A stretch of 62,149 bases of DNA from DAOTVC01 sp034437215 (GCA_034437215.1 DAOTVC010000047.1:1-62149), one strand, 5' to 3'. Shown: positions 51,790-61,085, counted from the stretch's first letter. Numbers and translations: made by a program. The notes: generated by a model from the sequence alone, not told the origin.

Positions 51790-52449
51790 ATGCGAGAGAA
51801 GATCATCGAGTACGAGTGCGAGGCCATCACCATTATCTACGACGTGCTGCGCTGCACCCACTTCGAGGCGTGCGTGCGCGGCCTGCCCAGCGTCTTCAGC
51901 ACCCGGACGCGGCCCTGGGTCACCCCTCGTGGGGCCGACCCCGACGAGATTGCCGAGGTGATCCTGCGCTGTCCCACCGGCGCTCTCCACTTTAGACGTC
52001 ACGATGGCGGAGCGGAGGAGCCCGTCCCCGACGAGAACTGCATCGAAGTGCGGAAGGACGGCCCCCTCTTCGTGAGCGGTGACGTCGAGATCCTGACCCA
52101 CGGTCGGAAGGTGCTGCTCAAGGATACTCGCATCGCTCTCTGTCGCTGTGGTGCTTCCCAGAACAAGCCGCTCTGTGATAACACCCACTTGGAGAGCGAT
52201 TACGAGGAGGAGGGCCGGCTGCCCGAGAACTGTGGGCAGCCCGAACCCGCCGAGGAGCCCTCGCAGTCCCTGCGGGTGCTTTTGGCGCCCAACGGGCCGC
52301 TCATTCTGCGCGGCCCCTTCGAGCTGCGGGGCAGTGACGATGCCGTCGCTTACTTTGAGGATCGTGTGGCCCTCTGCCGCTGCGGCGCGACCGGAGACCC
52401 GCCCTTCTGCGACGGCAGTCACAAGGAGGTCGGTTTCACAACCGAATAA
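51790..52449 (+). CDS. Fe-S protein: Fer4_19 domain plus two CDGSH domains
   Basis: A 219-aa soluble protein. Residues about 1-70 match the divergent 4Fe-4S mono-cluster domain (RCTHFEACVRGLPSVF and CPTGALHF). Two CDGSH 2Fe-2S motifs follow: CRCGASQNKPLCDNTH (about 117-132) and CRCGATGDPPFCDGSH (about 197-212). Each keeps the three Cys and one His ligand. Two CDGSH modules in one chain is a known type, but the fusion with Fer4_19 adds a third cluster site. The role is probably electron transfer or cluster handling. RBS AAGGAG precedes the ATG. Confidence 0.92.
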   Translation: MREKIIEYECEAITIIYDVLRCTHFEACVRGLPSVFSTRTRPWVTPRGADPDEIAEVILRCPTGALHFRRHDGGAEEPVPDENCIEVRKDGPLFVSGDVEILTHGRKVLLKDTRIALCRCGASQNKPLCDNTHLESDYEEEGRLPENCGQPEPAEEPSQSLRVLLAPNGPLILRGPFELRGSDDAVAYFEDRVALCRCGATGDPPFCDGSHKEVGFTTE

Positions 52450-52576
52450 GAGTGGCTCCACTGAAAAAAGGTCAGGTTCGCCGCAGCGAGGGGGGACTGG
52501 CTCAGATGGGGCGCTCTTAGCAAGCCCCTGATCCTGATCTCCAATCCCTAATCCCTCTGTTCCAAAGGAGGATACC
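52450..52576. other. Spacer with family-A left-end fragment and heptamer remnant
   Basis: GGCTCCACTGAAAAAAGG at about 52452 matches the family-A terminus. Read leftward, 52526-52558 is a degenerate GGGATTA/GGATCAG heptamer series related to 58086-58113. The RBS AAAGGAGG of the next gene is at 52563-52570. Confidence 0.55.
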
Positions 52577-54910
52577 ATGGACGAGTTTAAGTACGTCGGT
52601 AGACCGTTCAAGCGGCGGGATGGACCGGACAAGGTCCATGGGCGGCTGCGCTATACCGGGGATCTCCAGATTCCCGGTATGTTGTACGCCGTCCAGGTCA
52701 CCAGCCCCCACGCTCACGCCCGTATTGTGGAGATCGACACGCAGGAGGCGGAGAGCGCGCCGGGGGTCCGCGCCGTCGTCACGGGGGAGGACTTCCCCCA
52801 ACTGCTCGGTCTCTACCTGGGCGACACGACGCCTCTGGCGCGGCGCAAGGTGCGCCACTTCGGGGAGGCGGTCGCCGTGGTGATCGCCGACACGGAGCCG
52901 GAGGCGCGGGCTGCGGCGAATCTCGTGCGCGTGGAGTACGAGCCGCTGCCGCCCCTGCGCAGCCCCCAGGAGGCGCTGGAGCCGGACGCTCCCGTTCTTC
53001 ACGAGGAGTTGGAGCACTACGAGCACATCCCCCCCATCCGCCCCGAGCCGGGAACGAACGTCGCCAACCGGACCAAGATTCGCAAGGGGGACGTCGAGGC
53101 GGGTTTCGCGGCAGCGGACGCTGTCGTCGAGCTGGAGGTCTCCTTTCCCCCGGCCGACCACGTTGCCCTGGAGCCCCGGGTCGCCATCGCCGAGGTTGGC
53201 GAGGACGGCACCGTCGTCATTCACTCGGCGACCCAGGCGCCCTTCGTCGTCCGGCAGCTGATGAGCATCTTCTTCTCCATCCCCGCCGGCAAGATCGTCG
53301 TCCACGCTGCCCCCCTCGGCGGCGGCTTCGGAGGGAAGGCGGGTATCCAGCTGGAGGGACTGGCCTACCTGCTCTCCAGGCACGTGGGCGGACGCCCCGT
53401 ACGGCTGCTGAACAGCCGCGAGGAGGACCTGGTGCGCTCGCCCGGGCACATCGGCCTCCACGCCAAGATCAAGCTGGGGGCGACGGAGGAGGGGACGCTC
53501 ACCGCTCTCGAGGCCCTCTACCTCTTCGATAGCGGTGGGTACGCCGACTACGCCGTGAACATCAGCCGCGCCGCCGCCATCGCCTGTACCGGCCCCTACA
53601 ACATCCCCAACGTGCACGCCGACTCCCTCTGCGTCTATACCAACCACCCCTTCGCCACGGCCTTCCGCGGCTTCGGGCACGAGATCAACTTCGTCATCGA
53701 CCGGGCGATGGACGAGCTGGCGGAGCAACTGGATCTCGATCCCGTCGAGTTCCGCATCCGGAACGCCATCCGGCCCGGGGATCTCTCCCCTACCCGGAGC
53801 ATCATGGACGCCAACACCGGGGATCTGGCGGAGTGCGTGCGCCAGGCGGCCCGCATGATCGACTGGGATGCCGGGGCGCGCATCGAGGTGGGGGGGAACC
53901 GGGTGCGGGCCAAGGGGCTGGGCTGCTTCTGGAAGGCACCCGCCATGCCCACCAACGCCGGTGCCGGAGCCGTCCTCACCTTCAACGACGACGGCAGCGT
54001 CAATCTGAGCACGGGCATCGTGGAGATCGGGCAGGGCAGCTACGCGGGTCTGGCGCAGATCGTCGCCGAGGCGCTGGATATCAGCCCCGACAGGGTCCAC
54101 GTCTCCTTCGACGTGGAGACCCGGCGTTCACCCCACGACTGGGCTACCGCCGCCAGCCGCTCGCTCTTCATGGCGGGACGGGCGGCCCTCGCCGCCGTCG
54201 AGGACGCCAAGCAGCAGATCAAGGAGATCGCCGCGGCTCCCCTGCAGTGCCCCGTGGAGGATCTGGAGGTCGCCGAGGGGTGGGTGCGGGTGCGCGACGA
54301 ACCGGTGCACGGGCTCCCCTTGAGCAAGGTCGTGCTCGGGCACATGTATCCCGACGGCACGGCGACGGGGGGACAGGTGATCGGGCGGGGGAACTACATC
54401 GCCCGCTGGCTCACCGACATCGACCCCGAGACGGGGGAGGGGCGTCCGGCGCTGGAGTGGACCATGGGGACGGAGGCGGTGGAGGTGGAGGTGGATCTCA
54501 CCGACGGCTCCTACGAGGTGCTCAGGGCCGTCTGCGCCATGGACGTGGGGCAGGTGATCAACCCCGATCTGGCCCGCGGGCAGATGGTGGGGGCCATGGC
54601 CATGGCCCTGGGCGGCGCTTCTACCGAGGCCTTCATCTTCGACAGCCGGGAGCGGGTGCTGAACGCCAAGCTGCGCGACTTCAAGATCCTGCGCATCGAG
54701 GACGCGCCCGAGTACGAGGTGGCCTTCGTGGAGACGCCCCAACGGGACGGGCCCTACAACGCCCGCGGGCTGGGCGAGCAGGGGGTGCTGGGGATGTACG
54801 GCGCCCTCTCCAACGCCCTCTCGCGTGCTATCGGCAAGCCCCTCAACCACCTGCCCCTGACGCCCGAGCGGGTCTGGGAGGCGCTGCAGAGCGAGGAGGA
54901 GGACGCATGA
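52577..54910 (+). CDS. Molybdenum hydroxylase large (molybdopterin-binding) subunit, xanthine-dehydrogenase-like
   Basis: A 777-aa catalytic subunit. The N-terminal a/b-hammerhead domain spans about 20-125 and Moco-binding domains about 130-770. GGGFGGKAGIQLEG and TAFRGFGHEIN are cofactor/active-site motifs; the latter is of the xanthine/aldehyde oxidase type, not the Cys-containing CODH form I loop. The catalytic Glu lies in GLGEQGVLG near the C-terminus. The substrate is an aldehyde or N-heterocycle, not determinable here. The stop overlaps the FAD subunit start (ATGA). No XdhC-type maturation factor is adjacent. Confidence 0.92.
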   Translation: MDEFKYVGRPFKRRDGPDKVHGRLRYTGDLQIPGMLYAVQVTSPHAHARIVEIDTQEAESAPGVRAVVTGEDFPQLLGLYLGDTTPLARRKVRHFGEAVAVVIADTEPEARAAANLVRVEYEPLPPLRSPQEALEPDAPVLHEELEHYEHIPPIRPEPGTNVANRTKIRKGDVEAGFAAADAVVELEVSFPPADHVALEPRVAIAEVGEDGTVVIHSATQAPFVVRQLMSIFFSIPAGKIVVHAAPLGGGFGGKAGIQLEGLAYLLSRHVGGRPVRLLNSREEDLVRSPGHIGLHAKIKLGATEEGTLTALEALYLFDSGGYADYAVNISRAAAIACTGPYNIPNVHADSLCVYTNHPFATAFRGFGHEINFVIDRAMDELAEQLDLDPVEFRIRNAIRPGDLSPTRSIMDANTGDLAECVRQAARMIDWDAGARIEVGGNRVRAKGLGCFWKAPAMPTNAGAGAVLTFNDDGSVNLSTGIVEIGQGSYAGLAQIVAEALDISPDRVHVSFDVETRRSPHDWATAASRSLFMAGRAALAAVEDAKQQIKEIAAAPLQCPVEDLEVAEGWVRVRDEPVHGLPLSKVVLGHMYPDGTATGGQVIGRGNYIARWLTDIDPETGEGRPALEWTMGTEAVEVEVDLTDGSYEVLRAVCAMDVGQVINPDLARGQMVGAMAMALGGASTEAFIFDSRERVLNAKLRDFKILRIEDAPEYEVAFVETPQRDGPYNARGLGEQGVLGMYGALSNALSRAIGKPLNHLPLTPERVWEALQSEEEDA

Positions 54911-55740
54911 TTCCCATCAACTTTGTCTACGTACGCCCCGGCTCCCTGGAGGAGGCCGTAGAGGCCTACATGCAGGCTCTGGAGGAGGGGCGCAGCCCCG
55001 AGTACTATGCGGGCGGCACGGAGGTGGTCTCCTACACCCGCGAGCTGAAGATCGAGCCCGACGTCGTCATCGACCTCAAGGTGCTGCCCGAGCTGGGGGT
55101 GCAGGCTGTCGAGGGCGGCGAGTACGTCTTTGGCGCCTGTCTGACGCTCAACGAGCTGGTGGAGGGCGGGCGCTTCCCCCTTCTGAGCCGGGCGGCGCAG
55201 ATCGTCGATCACACCATCCGCAACCGCCTGACCCTGGGTGGGAATATCGCCGGGCGCTTGCCCTACCGTGAGACCGTCCTGCCCTTCCTGCTGAGCGAGG
55301 CCCGCGTGCGCCTCTATGGGCCTGCCGGCGAGCGCGTCGTCCCCCTCAGCGAGGTCTTCGACAAGCGGTTGCAGCTCGAGCCGGGGGAGCTCCTGGTGCA
55401 GCTGCTCGTCGCTCCCGGCTTCACCGAGGCTCCCTGGTTCTACCGGCGGCGAACGAAGAAGGGGCGCCTGGACTACCCCATCGTCACCGCTGCCTTCCTG
55501 GAGTGGGAGGGCGCGTTGCGCATGGCGACCAGCGGGGTCTACGGCTTTCCCCTGCGCTCCGCGGAGGCCGAGGCGGTGCTCAACGAGGGAGCCCTCGAGG
55601 TGGGGGAGCGCGCTGCGCGGGTCGTGGACGCCGTGCCCTTCAAGGTCTTTGACGATCTGCGCGCGTCGGCGGCCTACCGGCGGGCGCTGACGGAGAAGGC
55701 GATTGGTGAAGCGCTGAGAGCGCTGGGAGGTGCAGCATGA
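54907..55740 (+). CDS. Molybdenum hydroxylase FAD-binding subunit
   Basis: A 277-aa CoxM/XdhB-like subunit. The FAD motifs are YYAGGTEVVSYTRELK and IRNRLTLGGNIAGRLPY. It passes electrons from the 2Fe-2S subunit to FAD. Starts at ATG 54907 and overlaps both neighbours by 4 bp. Confidence 0.92.
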   Translation: MIPINFVYVRPGSLEEAVEAYMQALEEGRSPEYYAGGTEVVSYTRELKIEPDVVIDLKVLPELGVQAVEGGEYVFGACLTLNELVEGGRFPLLSRAAQIVDHTIRNRLTLGGNIAGRLPYRETVLPFLLSEARVRLYGPAGERVVPLSEVFDKRLQLEPGELLVQLLVAPGFTEAPWFYRRRTKKGRLDYPIVTAAFLEWEGALRMATSGVYGFPLRSAEAEAVLNEGALEVGERAARVVDAVPFKVFDDLRASAAYRRALTEKAIGEALRALGGAA

Positions 55741-56210
55741 AGCGGTACGAGAATTTCGCGGCCATCGAGTTGCAGGTCAACGGGGAGCGGCGCCGCGTGA
55801 TCGTGCGCCCTGCCGACACCCTCTTGAGGGTCCTGCGCGAGAAGTTGGGGCTCACCGGACCCAAGCCGGGCTGCGAGAACGGGGACTGCGGTGCCTGCAC
55901 CGTGCTCTTGAACGGCAAGCCGGTGAAGTCCTGTCTCATCCTCGCCGTCGAGGTGGAGGGCGAGGAGCTCACTACCGTCGAGGGGCTGCACAAGACGCCC
56001 ATCCAGGAGGCCTTCCGGCAGTACGAAGGCTTCCAGTGCGGCTTCTGCACCCCCGGCTTCATCGTCAACGCCCACGCCCTGCTGCAGGTCCATCCCCGGC
56101 CCACCGAGGAGCAGATCGCCGAGTGGCTCTCCGCCAATCTTTGCCGCTGCACGGGCTACGAGGGGATCCGGGATGCCGTAGACGCCGCCGTCCAGGAGAT
56201 CAACGAATAG
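55737..56210 (+). CDS. Molybdenum hydroxylase 2Fe-2S subunit
   Basis: A 157-aa CoxS-like subunit with two [2Fe-2S] sites: plant-ferredoxin type (GCENGDCGACTVLLNGKPVK, then SC) and the helical domain FQCGFCTPGF...LCRCTGYEGI. It connects the Moco and FAD centres. Confidence 0.96.
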   Translation: MKRYENFAAIELQVNGERRRVIVRPADTLLRVLREKLGLTGPKPGCENGDCGACTVLLNGKPVKSCLILAVEVEGEELTTVEGLHKTPIQEAFRQYEGFQCGFCTPGFIVNAHALLQVHPRPTEEQIAEWLSANLCRCTGYEGIRDAVDAAVQEINE

Positions 56211-56228
56211 GAGATGGGGTAGACCAAA

Positions 56229-56263
56229 GTCCCCCAGAGTTACGGCTCTGGGGGGCTCTCTCT
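56229..56263. terminator. Terminator between convergent hydroxylase and NERD-like genes
   Basis: Stem CCCCCAGAG/CTCTGGGGG extended by GT/GC pairs, followed by TCTCTCTT. Confidence 0.75.
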
Positions 56264-56275
56264 TCGAACGTGCGG

Positions 56276-56977
56276 TTACGTCTCCTCGGCAGCGATCTTC
56301 AAGGCCTTACGGAGCTCCCGCTGGGTCTCCGCCGGCAAGTTGGGCCAGTTGCCCTCACCGCGCAGCCAGGACTTGAACTTCGTGGCATGGAGGACGGGTA
56401 CGGAGGCATCCTCGGCCTCCACGTAGGCCTCCGGGTTGGTGAAGAGGACGACGCCCCGCACGGGGACCTCGACCCCCTCCGGTAGCCACACCTCGAGGTA
56501 GTCACGCAGCTGCTTCTCGACCTCTGCCACCTGTTGTCCGAGGCGTCCGACGGACTCCTGACCGCCGATCTGTCGCAGCAGACGCCCCTTCTGCTGGTGC
56601 TGCCAGACCCCCTTCTCGTAGCGGATCCTGCCGCTCTGATTCTTGACGACGATGCCCGTCACTCCACCCGGCTCCACGAGCACAAAGGGCACGGGCAGCT
56701 CGTAGATCAGCAGCGTGTAACGATCGTTGAGCCCCTTGAGGGCAACCGGTACCGCCTTGTGGTGGGCGTTCTCCCCGACGAAGCGGTGCAGGAAGTAGCT
56801 CCCGGCGACCGAAAGGGTGAAGCCTCCCAACGTCAGCCCCATGGTCAGCCCTATCCACTCGGGCCGCGTGGTGGAGAGGACTACGGAGAGCAGGAGCAGC
56901 CCCATGGCGATCAGAGGAATGCGTTCGCCGACTTTGACCCGCCTCTCGATGTACTTCTCGTCCATGATGATCTTCAT
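56276..56977 (-). CDS. Membrane protein with NERD-like (nuclease-related) C-terminal region
   Basis: A 233-aa protein. Two membrane helices lie at about 19-60. The cytosolic part YTLLIYELPVPFVLVEPGGV followed by GIVVKNQSGRIRYEKGVW, and later VPVRGVVLFTNPEAYVE and ATKFKSWL, recalls NERD domains, where a Val-x-x-Lys motif (here VVKN) is in the active centre. The match is by eye only. The start is supported by AAGGAGAG upstream; it lies 15 bp after the plsX stop. Confidence 0.65.
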   Translation of the reverse strand: MKIIMDEKYIERRVKVGERIPLIAMGLLLLSVVLSTTRPEWIGLTMGLTLGGFTLSVAGSYFLHRFVGENAHHKAVPVALKGLNDRYTLLIYELPVPFVLVEPGGVTGIVVKNQSGRIRYEKGVWQHQQKGRLLRQIGGQESVGRLGQQVAEVEKQLRDYLEVWLPEGVEVPVRGVVLFTNPEAYVEAEDASVPVLHATKFKSWLRGEGNWPNLPAETQRELRKALKIAAEET

Positions 56978-56992
56978 ACTGACCTTCTCTCC

Positions 56993-58018
56993 TTAAGCCT
57001 GTAGACCCTCTTTGATGGTCGGAATGACGCGGGCGGCGACGGCGGTGCGTGCCTGCCCGATGGCGTTCTTGATGGCCTTGGCGTTGGAGCGTCCATGGGC
57101 CACAATGACCGTGCCGTCTACGCCCATCAGAAGGGCCCCGCCATACTCGGCGTAGTCCATGCGCTTCATGAGCCCTTTGAGGTTGGGCAGGAGGAGCAGC
57201 AGCCCCGGTAGCGCCAGGAGGAGGCCGGGGAGCATCAGGATGAGGCCGACCTTGGCCAAGACCCCCTGCAGCAGATAGCCCTTCAGCAGCCGCTTGAGGA
57301 AGGAGACCACGGCCTCCGTCGTCTTGATGAGGATGTTGCCGGTGAAGCCGTCGGTGACGACGACGTCGGCGGCGTGCCGGGTTACCTCCTTCGGCTCGAC
57401 GTTGCCGACGAAGTTGAGCCCGCTCTCCTTGAGAAGGGGGGCCGTGTCCCGCAGGATCATGGTGCCCTTCTCCTCCTCCTCACCGTTAGCGAGCAGTCCT
57501 ACCCGCGGGCTGGCGATGCCCAGCACCCGCTCGGCGTAGATGGCGCCCATCTGGGCGAACTGCAGCAGGTACTCGGGCTTGGGATCGGCGGTCGCCCCGA
57601 TGTCGAGCAGAAGCAGCGGCTGCGAGGAGACGGGGTAGATGGTGGCGATGGCGGGCCGGCGGATGCCCCGGATGCGCCGCAGGTCGAAGATGGCGGAGGA
57701 GAGGACGGCGATGGTGTTCCCCGCCGAGACGATGGCGTCGGCTTCCCCCTCCTTGACCATCCGCATGCCCACCCGGATGGAGGCGTTCTCCATCCGGCGG
57801 ACGTCGTCGGCGTGGTGCTCCATGGTCAGTATCTCGGGGCTGTGGACCACCCGCAGATTCAGCCCCTCGGTGTCGTGCTTCGCCAGCTCCTCCCGCACCC
57901 GCTCCTCGGGCCCCACGAGAATGATCTCGTCCTGCCACTCGCGGGCCGCCCAGATCGCCCCCTCCACGTCGGGGCCGGGGCAGGCGTCCGTGCCAAAAGC
58001 GTCAACGACAATGCGCAT
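56993..58018 (-). CDS. plsX: Phosphate acyltransferase PlsX
   Basis: A 341-aa enzyme making acyl-phosphate from acyl-ACP for phospholipid synthesis. Motifs are IVVDAFGTDACPGPDVEGAI (usual form VDAMGGDHAP), SAGNTIAVLSSAIFDLRRI (the GAxxxGA-like region), GRPAIAT-type RRPAIATIYP, LLDIGATADPKPEYLLQFA and VVTDGFTGNILIKTTE. ATG 58018 has GGAGG upstream; the longer frame does not. The N-terminal Met-Gly-Gly-Asp loop is altered to Phe-Gly-Thr-Asp, so function should be checked. Confidence 0.88.
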   Translation of the reverse strand: MRIVVDAFGTDACPGPDVEGAIWAAREWQDEIILVGPEERVREELAKHDTEGLNLRVVHSPEILTMEHHADDVRRMENASIRVGMRMVKEGEADAIVSAGNTIAVLSSAIFDLRRIRGIRRPAIATIYPVSSQPLLLLDIGATADPKPEYLLQFAQMGAIYAERVLGIASPRVGLLANGEEEEKGTMILRDTAPLLKESGLNFVGNVEPKEVTRHAADVVVTDGFTGNILIKTTEAVVSFLKRLLKGYLLQGVLAKVGLILMLPGLLLALPGLLLLLPNLKGLMKRMDYAEYGGALLMGVDGTVIVAHGRSNAKAIKNAIGQARTAVAARVIPTIKEGLQA

Positions 58019-58085
58019 GATCAGACCTCCAGATGAGTTCCGCAAAGATAAGTGCAACGCATAAGCCAACTTGTGATATGTTCGA

Positions 58086-58113
58086 GGGATCAGGGATTAG
58101 GGATCAGGGATTA
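58086..58113 (+). repeat. Four-unit GGGATYA heptamer with G-quadruplex potential
   Basis: GGGATCA and GGGATTA alternate four times in perfect period-7 register. The four GGG runs with 4-nt loops fit the canonical G4 pattern. Located between dinG and plsX. Confidence 0.85.
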
Positions 58114-58172
58114 GGCTTTTGCCGGCGTGCCTCCTCTCTGCTTCAGCGTTCTGACGGACTCCAAATCCGCTC

Positions 58173-61085
58173 TCAGTCCCACCAGGGGGGCTCCTCGGGC
58201 GGGATGTCCCAGAACTCGTCGCCCCAGGGGGCGTCGGAGTAGGGGTCTGCCACGTCGGGCAGGGGCTTACCCGCCAACCAGAGGGCGGCGCACTCGGGCA
58301 GCTGGCTTACGGGGCCGGTGCGCACCGTCGGGCCGGGCAGGGAGTCGAGGAAGCGGCGCCCATACCGCTTCGTCAGGAGCCGCTTGTCGAGCACGGCGAC
58401 GACGCCCCGGTCCGTCTTCGTGCGGATGAGGCGCCCGAAGCCCTGGAGGAAACGCAACACGGCCTCGGGGACCATGTACTCGTTGAAAGCGTCGTCGTAG
58501 CCCTCCGCCCGGGCCGCGATGATGGGATCGTTGGGCACGTCGAAGGGCAGCTTGGCGATGACCAGACAGGAGAGGGCCTCCCCGGGGATGTCCACGCCCT
58601 CCCAGAAGGAGCGGGTGCCCAGGAGCACCGCACGCTTTCCCTCCCGGAAGTTCTGGAGCAGCTGCGCCCGGGAGGAGCCGCCCCCCTGGGCGTAGACGGT
58701 GATGTCCGACTTCGTCAGCGGCTTGGTGATGGCCTCCGCCGTCGCCCGCAGCTGACTGTAGGAGGTGAAGAGGGCCAGGCTGCGCCCCTCGGTGGCCTGG
58801 AAGAGGTTGAGCAGCGCCTGCTCAACGGCGTTTTGATAGCCCGTCTGGCCCGGCTCGGGGATGTCGTTGACGACGTAGAAGAGGGCCGCCGACTCGTAGT
58901 CGAAGGGCGAACCCACGTCCACCTCGTGGGCCTCCCACGCCTCCAGCCGCTCCCGCAGGTAGTCGAAGGTCTCGGCGATGCGCAGGGTGGCCGAGGTGAG
59001 GATGACCGTCTTCTTCTTCTCGAAGAGCTGCTCGCGGACCATCGGCCCCACGCGCAGGGGAACGGTGTGAAAGGCCAGCGGCCCGTCACGCCGCTGTTCC
59101 AGCCAGTAGATGGCGTTGTCGGAGGGCTCGGTCACCAGGGCGTTGAGCTGGTGGTAGGTCTCCGAGAGGCGGCGGGCGATGGCGACCAGGCGGGCGCGCA
59201 CGGTCTCGAGCTCCTGGATATCGGTGAGGGGCAGATCCTCGACGGCGCGTGCCAGCCTGTCCACCCCATCGACGAGGTTGTAGAAGGGGGTGGCGGTGGA
59301 GTCCCAGGTCAACTCCACGGAGTCCCATCCCGGTTGGGTGCGCACGCTCTCGGTGATGCGCAGCCGCACACTGTAGTTGCGGTTCTGCCCACCGGTGTGC
59401 TCGTCGAGAAAGATCTGCAGGGTGTCGAAGAGATTCTCGAGGCGCCGGGCTGTCGTGTCCCCGGCATCCTCCAGACGGATCAGGAGGTCGAAGAGGCGGT
59501 TGCGTACCTCCCGGGGGAGCTCGCCCGCGCAGCCGTGCAGCTCGTCCACAATGCCGGAGTGCTTGCCGCGCCCGCGCAGCAGATCGTCGAGCAGGTGGCG
59601 GAGTCCGTACCAGTCGATGGAGAAGTGCAGCGCCTCCGTCGTCGCCGACTCCAGATGGTGGGCCTCGTCCACGATGAGGTGATCGTAGGCGGGCAGGACG
59701 CGGTTCTCCGTGGCGATGTCCGCCAGGAGCAGGGCGTGATTCACCACCAGCACGTGGGCCGTCTCGGCGCGCTCCCGGGCCCGGTAGAAGAAGCAGCCCC
59801 CCTGTCCGTGGTAGTAGGGGCAGTCGCGGACGCTGCAGTTCTCCGCCGAGGCCGAGAGGCGGGACCAGACGGCGCGCTCGCGCGGCGTGGGCAGGAAGAG
59901 CCCGTCCCCGTCGCCGTCGAGGGTGTTGGGCAGCCAGAGGAGGATCTTGGCCAGCACCCGCATCTCGTCGGCGTTGGAGGGGCCGCCGCGGCGCAGGGAC
60001 TGGAACTGGCGGCGGCAGAGGTAGTGGGAGCGCCCCTTGAGGACCATGGCGCGGAATCCCGTGGGGAAGAGCCGGCTCAGCAGGGGAAGGTCCTTGTCCG
60101 CCAGTTGCTCCTGCAGGTTGATGGTGTTGGTGGAGATGACGACCCGGTCGTCGTTCTGATCGGCCCAGCGGACGGCGGGGATGAGGTAGGCGAGGGACTT
60201 CCCCGTGCCCGTGCCCGCTTCGACCATGAGGTGGCTGTTGGTGTTGAAGGCCTGGGCGACGGACTCCATCATCAGCTCCTGCTGGGGGCGGTACTCGTAG
60301 GCGTCGATGATGTCGCAGAGTGCTCCCCGGTCGTTCAGCAGACCCTTCAGCTCCTCGAGATCCAGGAGGTGGGGTTTGAGCCGCGGCTCCAGGGGATCGA
60401 ACTCGACCTCGGGCAGGAAGAGGGGGCCGGCGGCGTCGCCGCCCCGCTGCGCCGCCAGCTGGGCGCCGATTCCCCCCTGGAAGCCCTCCCGCACCCGCCC
60501 GCGCAGAGTCTCCTGAAAGAAGAAGCGGGGCGGCCACTTGGCATGTTTCGCCAGGCGCACGATCTCATCGAGGATGCTCTTGGGGAGCTTCATGGCCCGC
60601 TCGAAGAGCTCGACGTAGAGGGCGTGGGCCATGCGCGCGTCGTCGAGGGCGCGATGGGTCTGCTCCGGCAGCTGCAGGCCGACCTCGTCGACGAGGTTGC
60701 TGAGGCTGTAGCGTCCGGCGTGGGGGACCAGAATGCCCGCGAGCTCGAAGGTGTCGATGTAGTAGCTCTGGGTGAGGGCGTCGTGCCGGCGCAGGAAGCT
60801 CAGGTCGAAGCCCACGTTGTGCCCGATGACGATGTCCCGCCCGACGAACTCCTGCAGCTCGTAGGCCACCTGGCGGATGGAGGGCGCGCCTGCCACGTGA
60901 TCGTCGGTGATGCCCGTCAGCTCGGTGATGAAGTGGGGGATGCGCCGTCCGGGATTGACGAAGGTCGAGTAGACCTCGATCTCCTGCGCTCCGCTAAAGC
61001 GCAGGGCACCGACCTCGATGATGGCGTCGCGGTTGGGATCCAGCCCGGTGGTCTCCAGGTCAAGGGCAACGTAGGTCTTTAGCAT
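58173..61085 (-). CDS. dinG: DnaQ-like exonuclease fused to DinG-family helicase
   Basis: A 970-aa protein. The N-terminal DEDDh exonuclease (about 1-170) has ALDLETTGLD, GHNVGFDLSFL and HRALDDARMAH. The helicase part (about 260-960) has Walker A EAGTGTGKS, a four-Cys Fe-S region (CSVRDCPYYHGQGGC plus an upstream Cys, about 380-435), DEAH box VDEAHHLES and later motifs SFWEGVDIPGE and QGFGRLIRT. The fused layout is that of Firmicute-type DinG/YpvA. It unwinds 5'-tailed DNA, and may remove R-loops or G4. Confidence 0.95.
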   Translation of the reverse strand: MLKTYVALDLETTGLDPNRDAIIEVGALRFSGAQEIEVYSTFVNPGRRIPHFITELTGITDDHVAGAPSIRQVAYELQEFVGRDIVIGHNVGFDLSFLRRHDALTQSYYIDTFELAGILVPHAGRYSLSNLVDEVGLQLPEQTHRALDDARMAHALYVELFERAMKLPKSILDEIVRLAKHAKWPPRFFFQETLRGRVREGFQGGIGAQLAAQRGGDAAGPLFLPEVEFDPLEPRLKPHLLDLEELKGLLNDRGALCDIIDAYEYRPQQELMMESVAQAFNTNSHLMVEAGTGTGKSLAYLIPAVRWADQNDDRVVISTNTINLQEQLADKDLPLLSRLFPTGFRAMVLKGRSHYLCRRQFQSLRRGGPSNADEMRVLAKILLWLPNTLDGDGDGLFLPTPRERAVWSRLSASAENCSVRDCPYYHGQGGCFFYRARERAETAHVLVVNHALLLADIATENRVLPAYDHLIVDEAHHLESATTEALHFSIDWYGLRHLLDDLLRGRGKHSGIVDELHGCAGELPREVRNRLFDLLIRLEDAGDTTARRLENLFDTLQIFLDEHTGGQNRNYSVRLRITESVRTQPGWDSVELTWDSTATPFYNLVDGVDRLARAVEDLPLTDIQELETVRARLVAIARRLSETYHQLNALVTEPSDNAIYWLEQRRDGPLAFHTVPLRVGPMVREQLFEKKKTVILTSATLRIAETFDYLRERLEAWEAHEVDVGSPFDYESAALFYVVNDIPEPGQTGYQNAVEQALLNLFQATEGRSLALFTSYSQLRATAEAITKPLTKSDITVYAQGGGSSRAQLLQNFREGKRAVLLGTRSFWEGVDIPGEALSCLVIAKLPFDVPNDPIIAARAEGYDDAFNEYMVPEAVLRFLQGFGRLIRTKTDRGVVAVLDKRLLTKRYGRRFLDSLPGPTVRTGPVSQLPECAALWLAGKPLPDVADPYSDAPWGDEFWDIPPEEPPWWD

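Noticed and set aside
52577..56210. Aerobic CO dehydrogenase (coxMSL)
   Set aside because: The active-site loop is TAFRGFG and lacks the Cys-containing form I motif; subunit order also differs.
58019..58069. 17-residue longer PlsX start
   Set aside because: It has no RBS. The ATG at 58018 is preceded by GGAGG and begins the conserved MRIVVDAFG.
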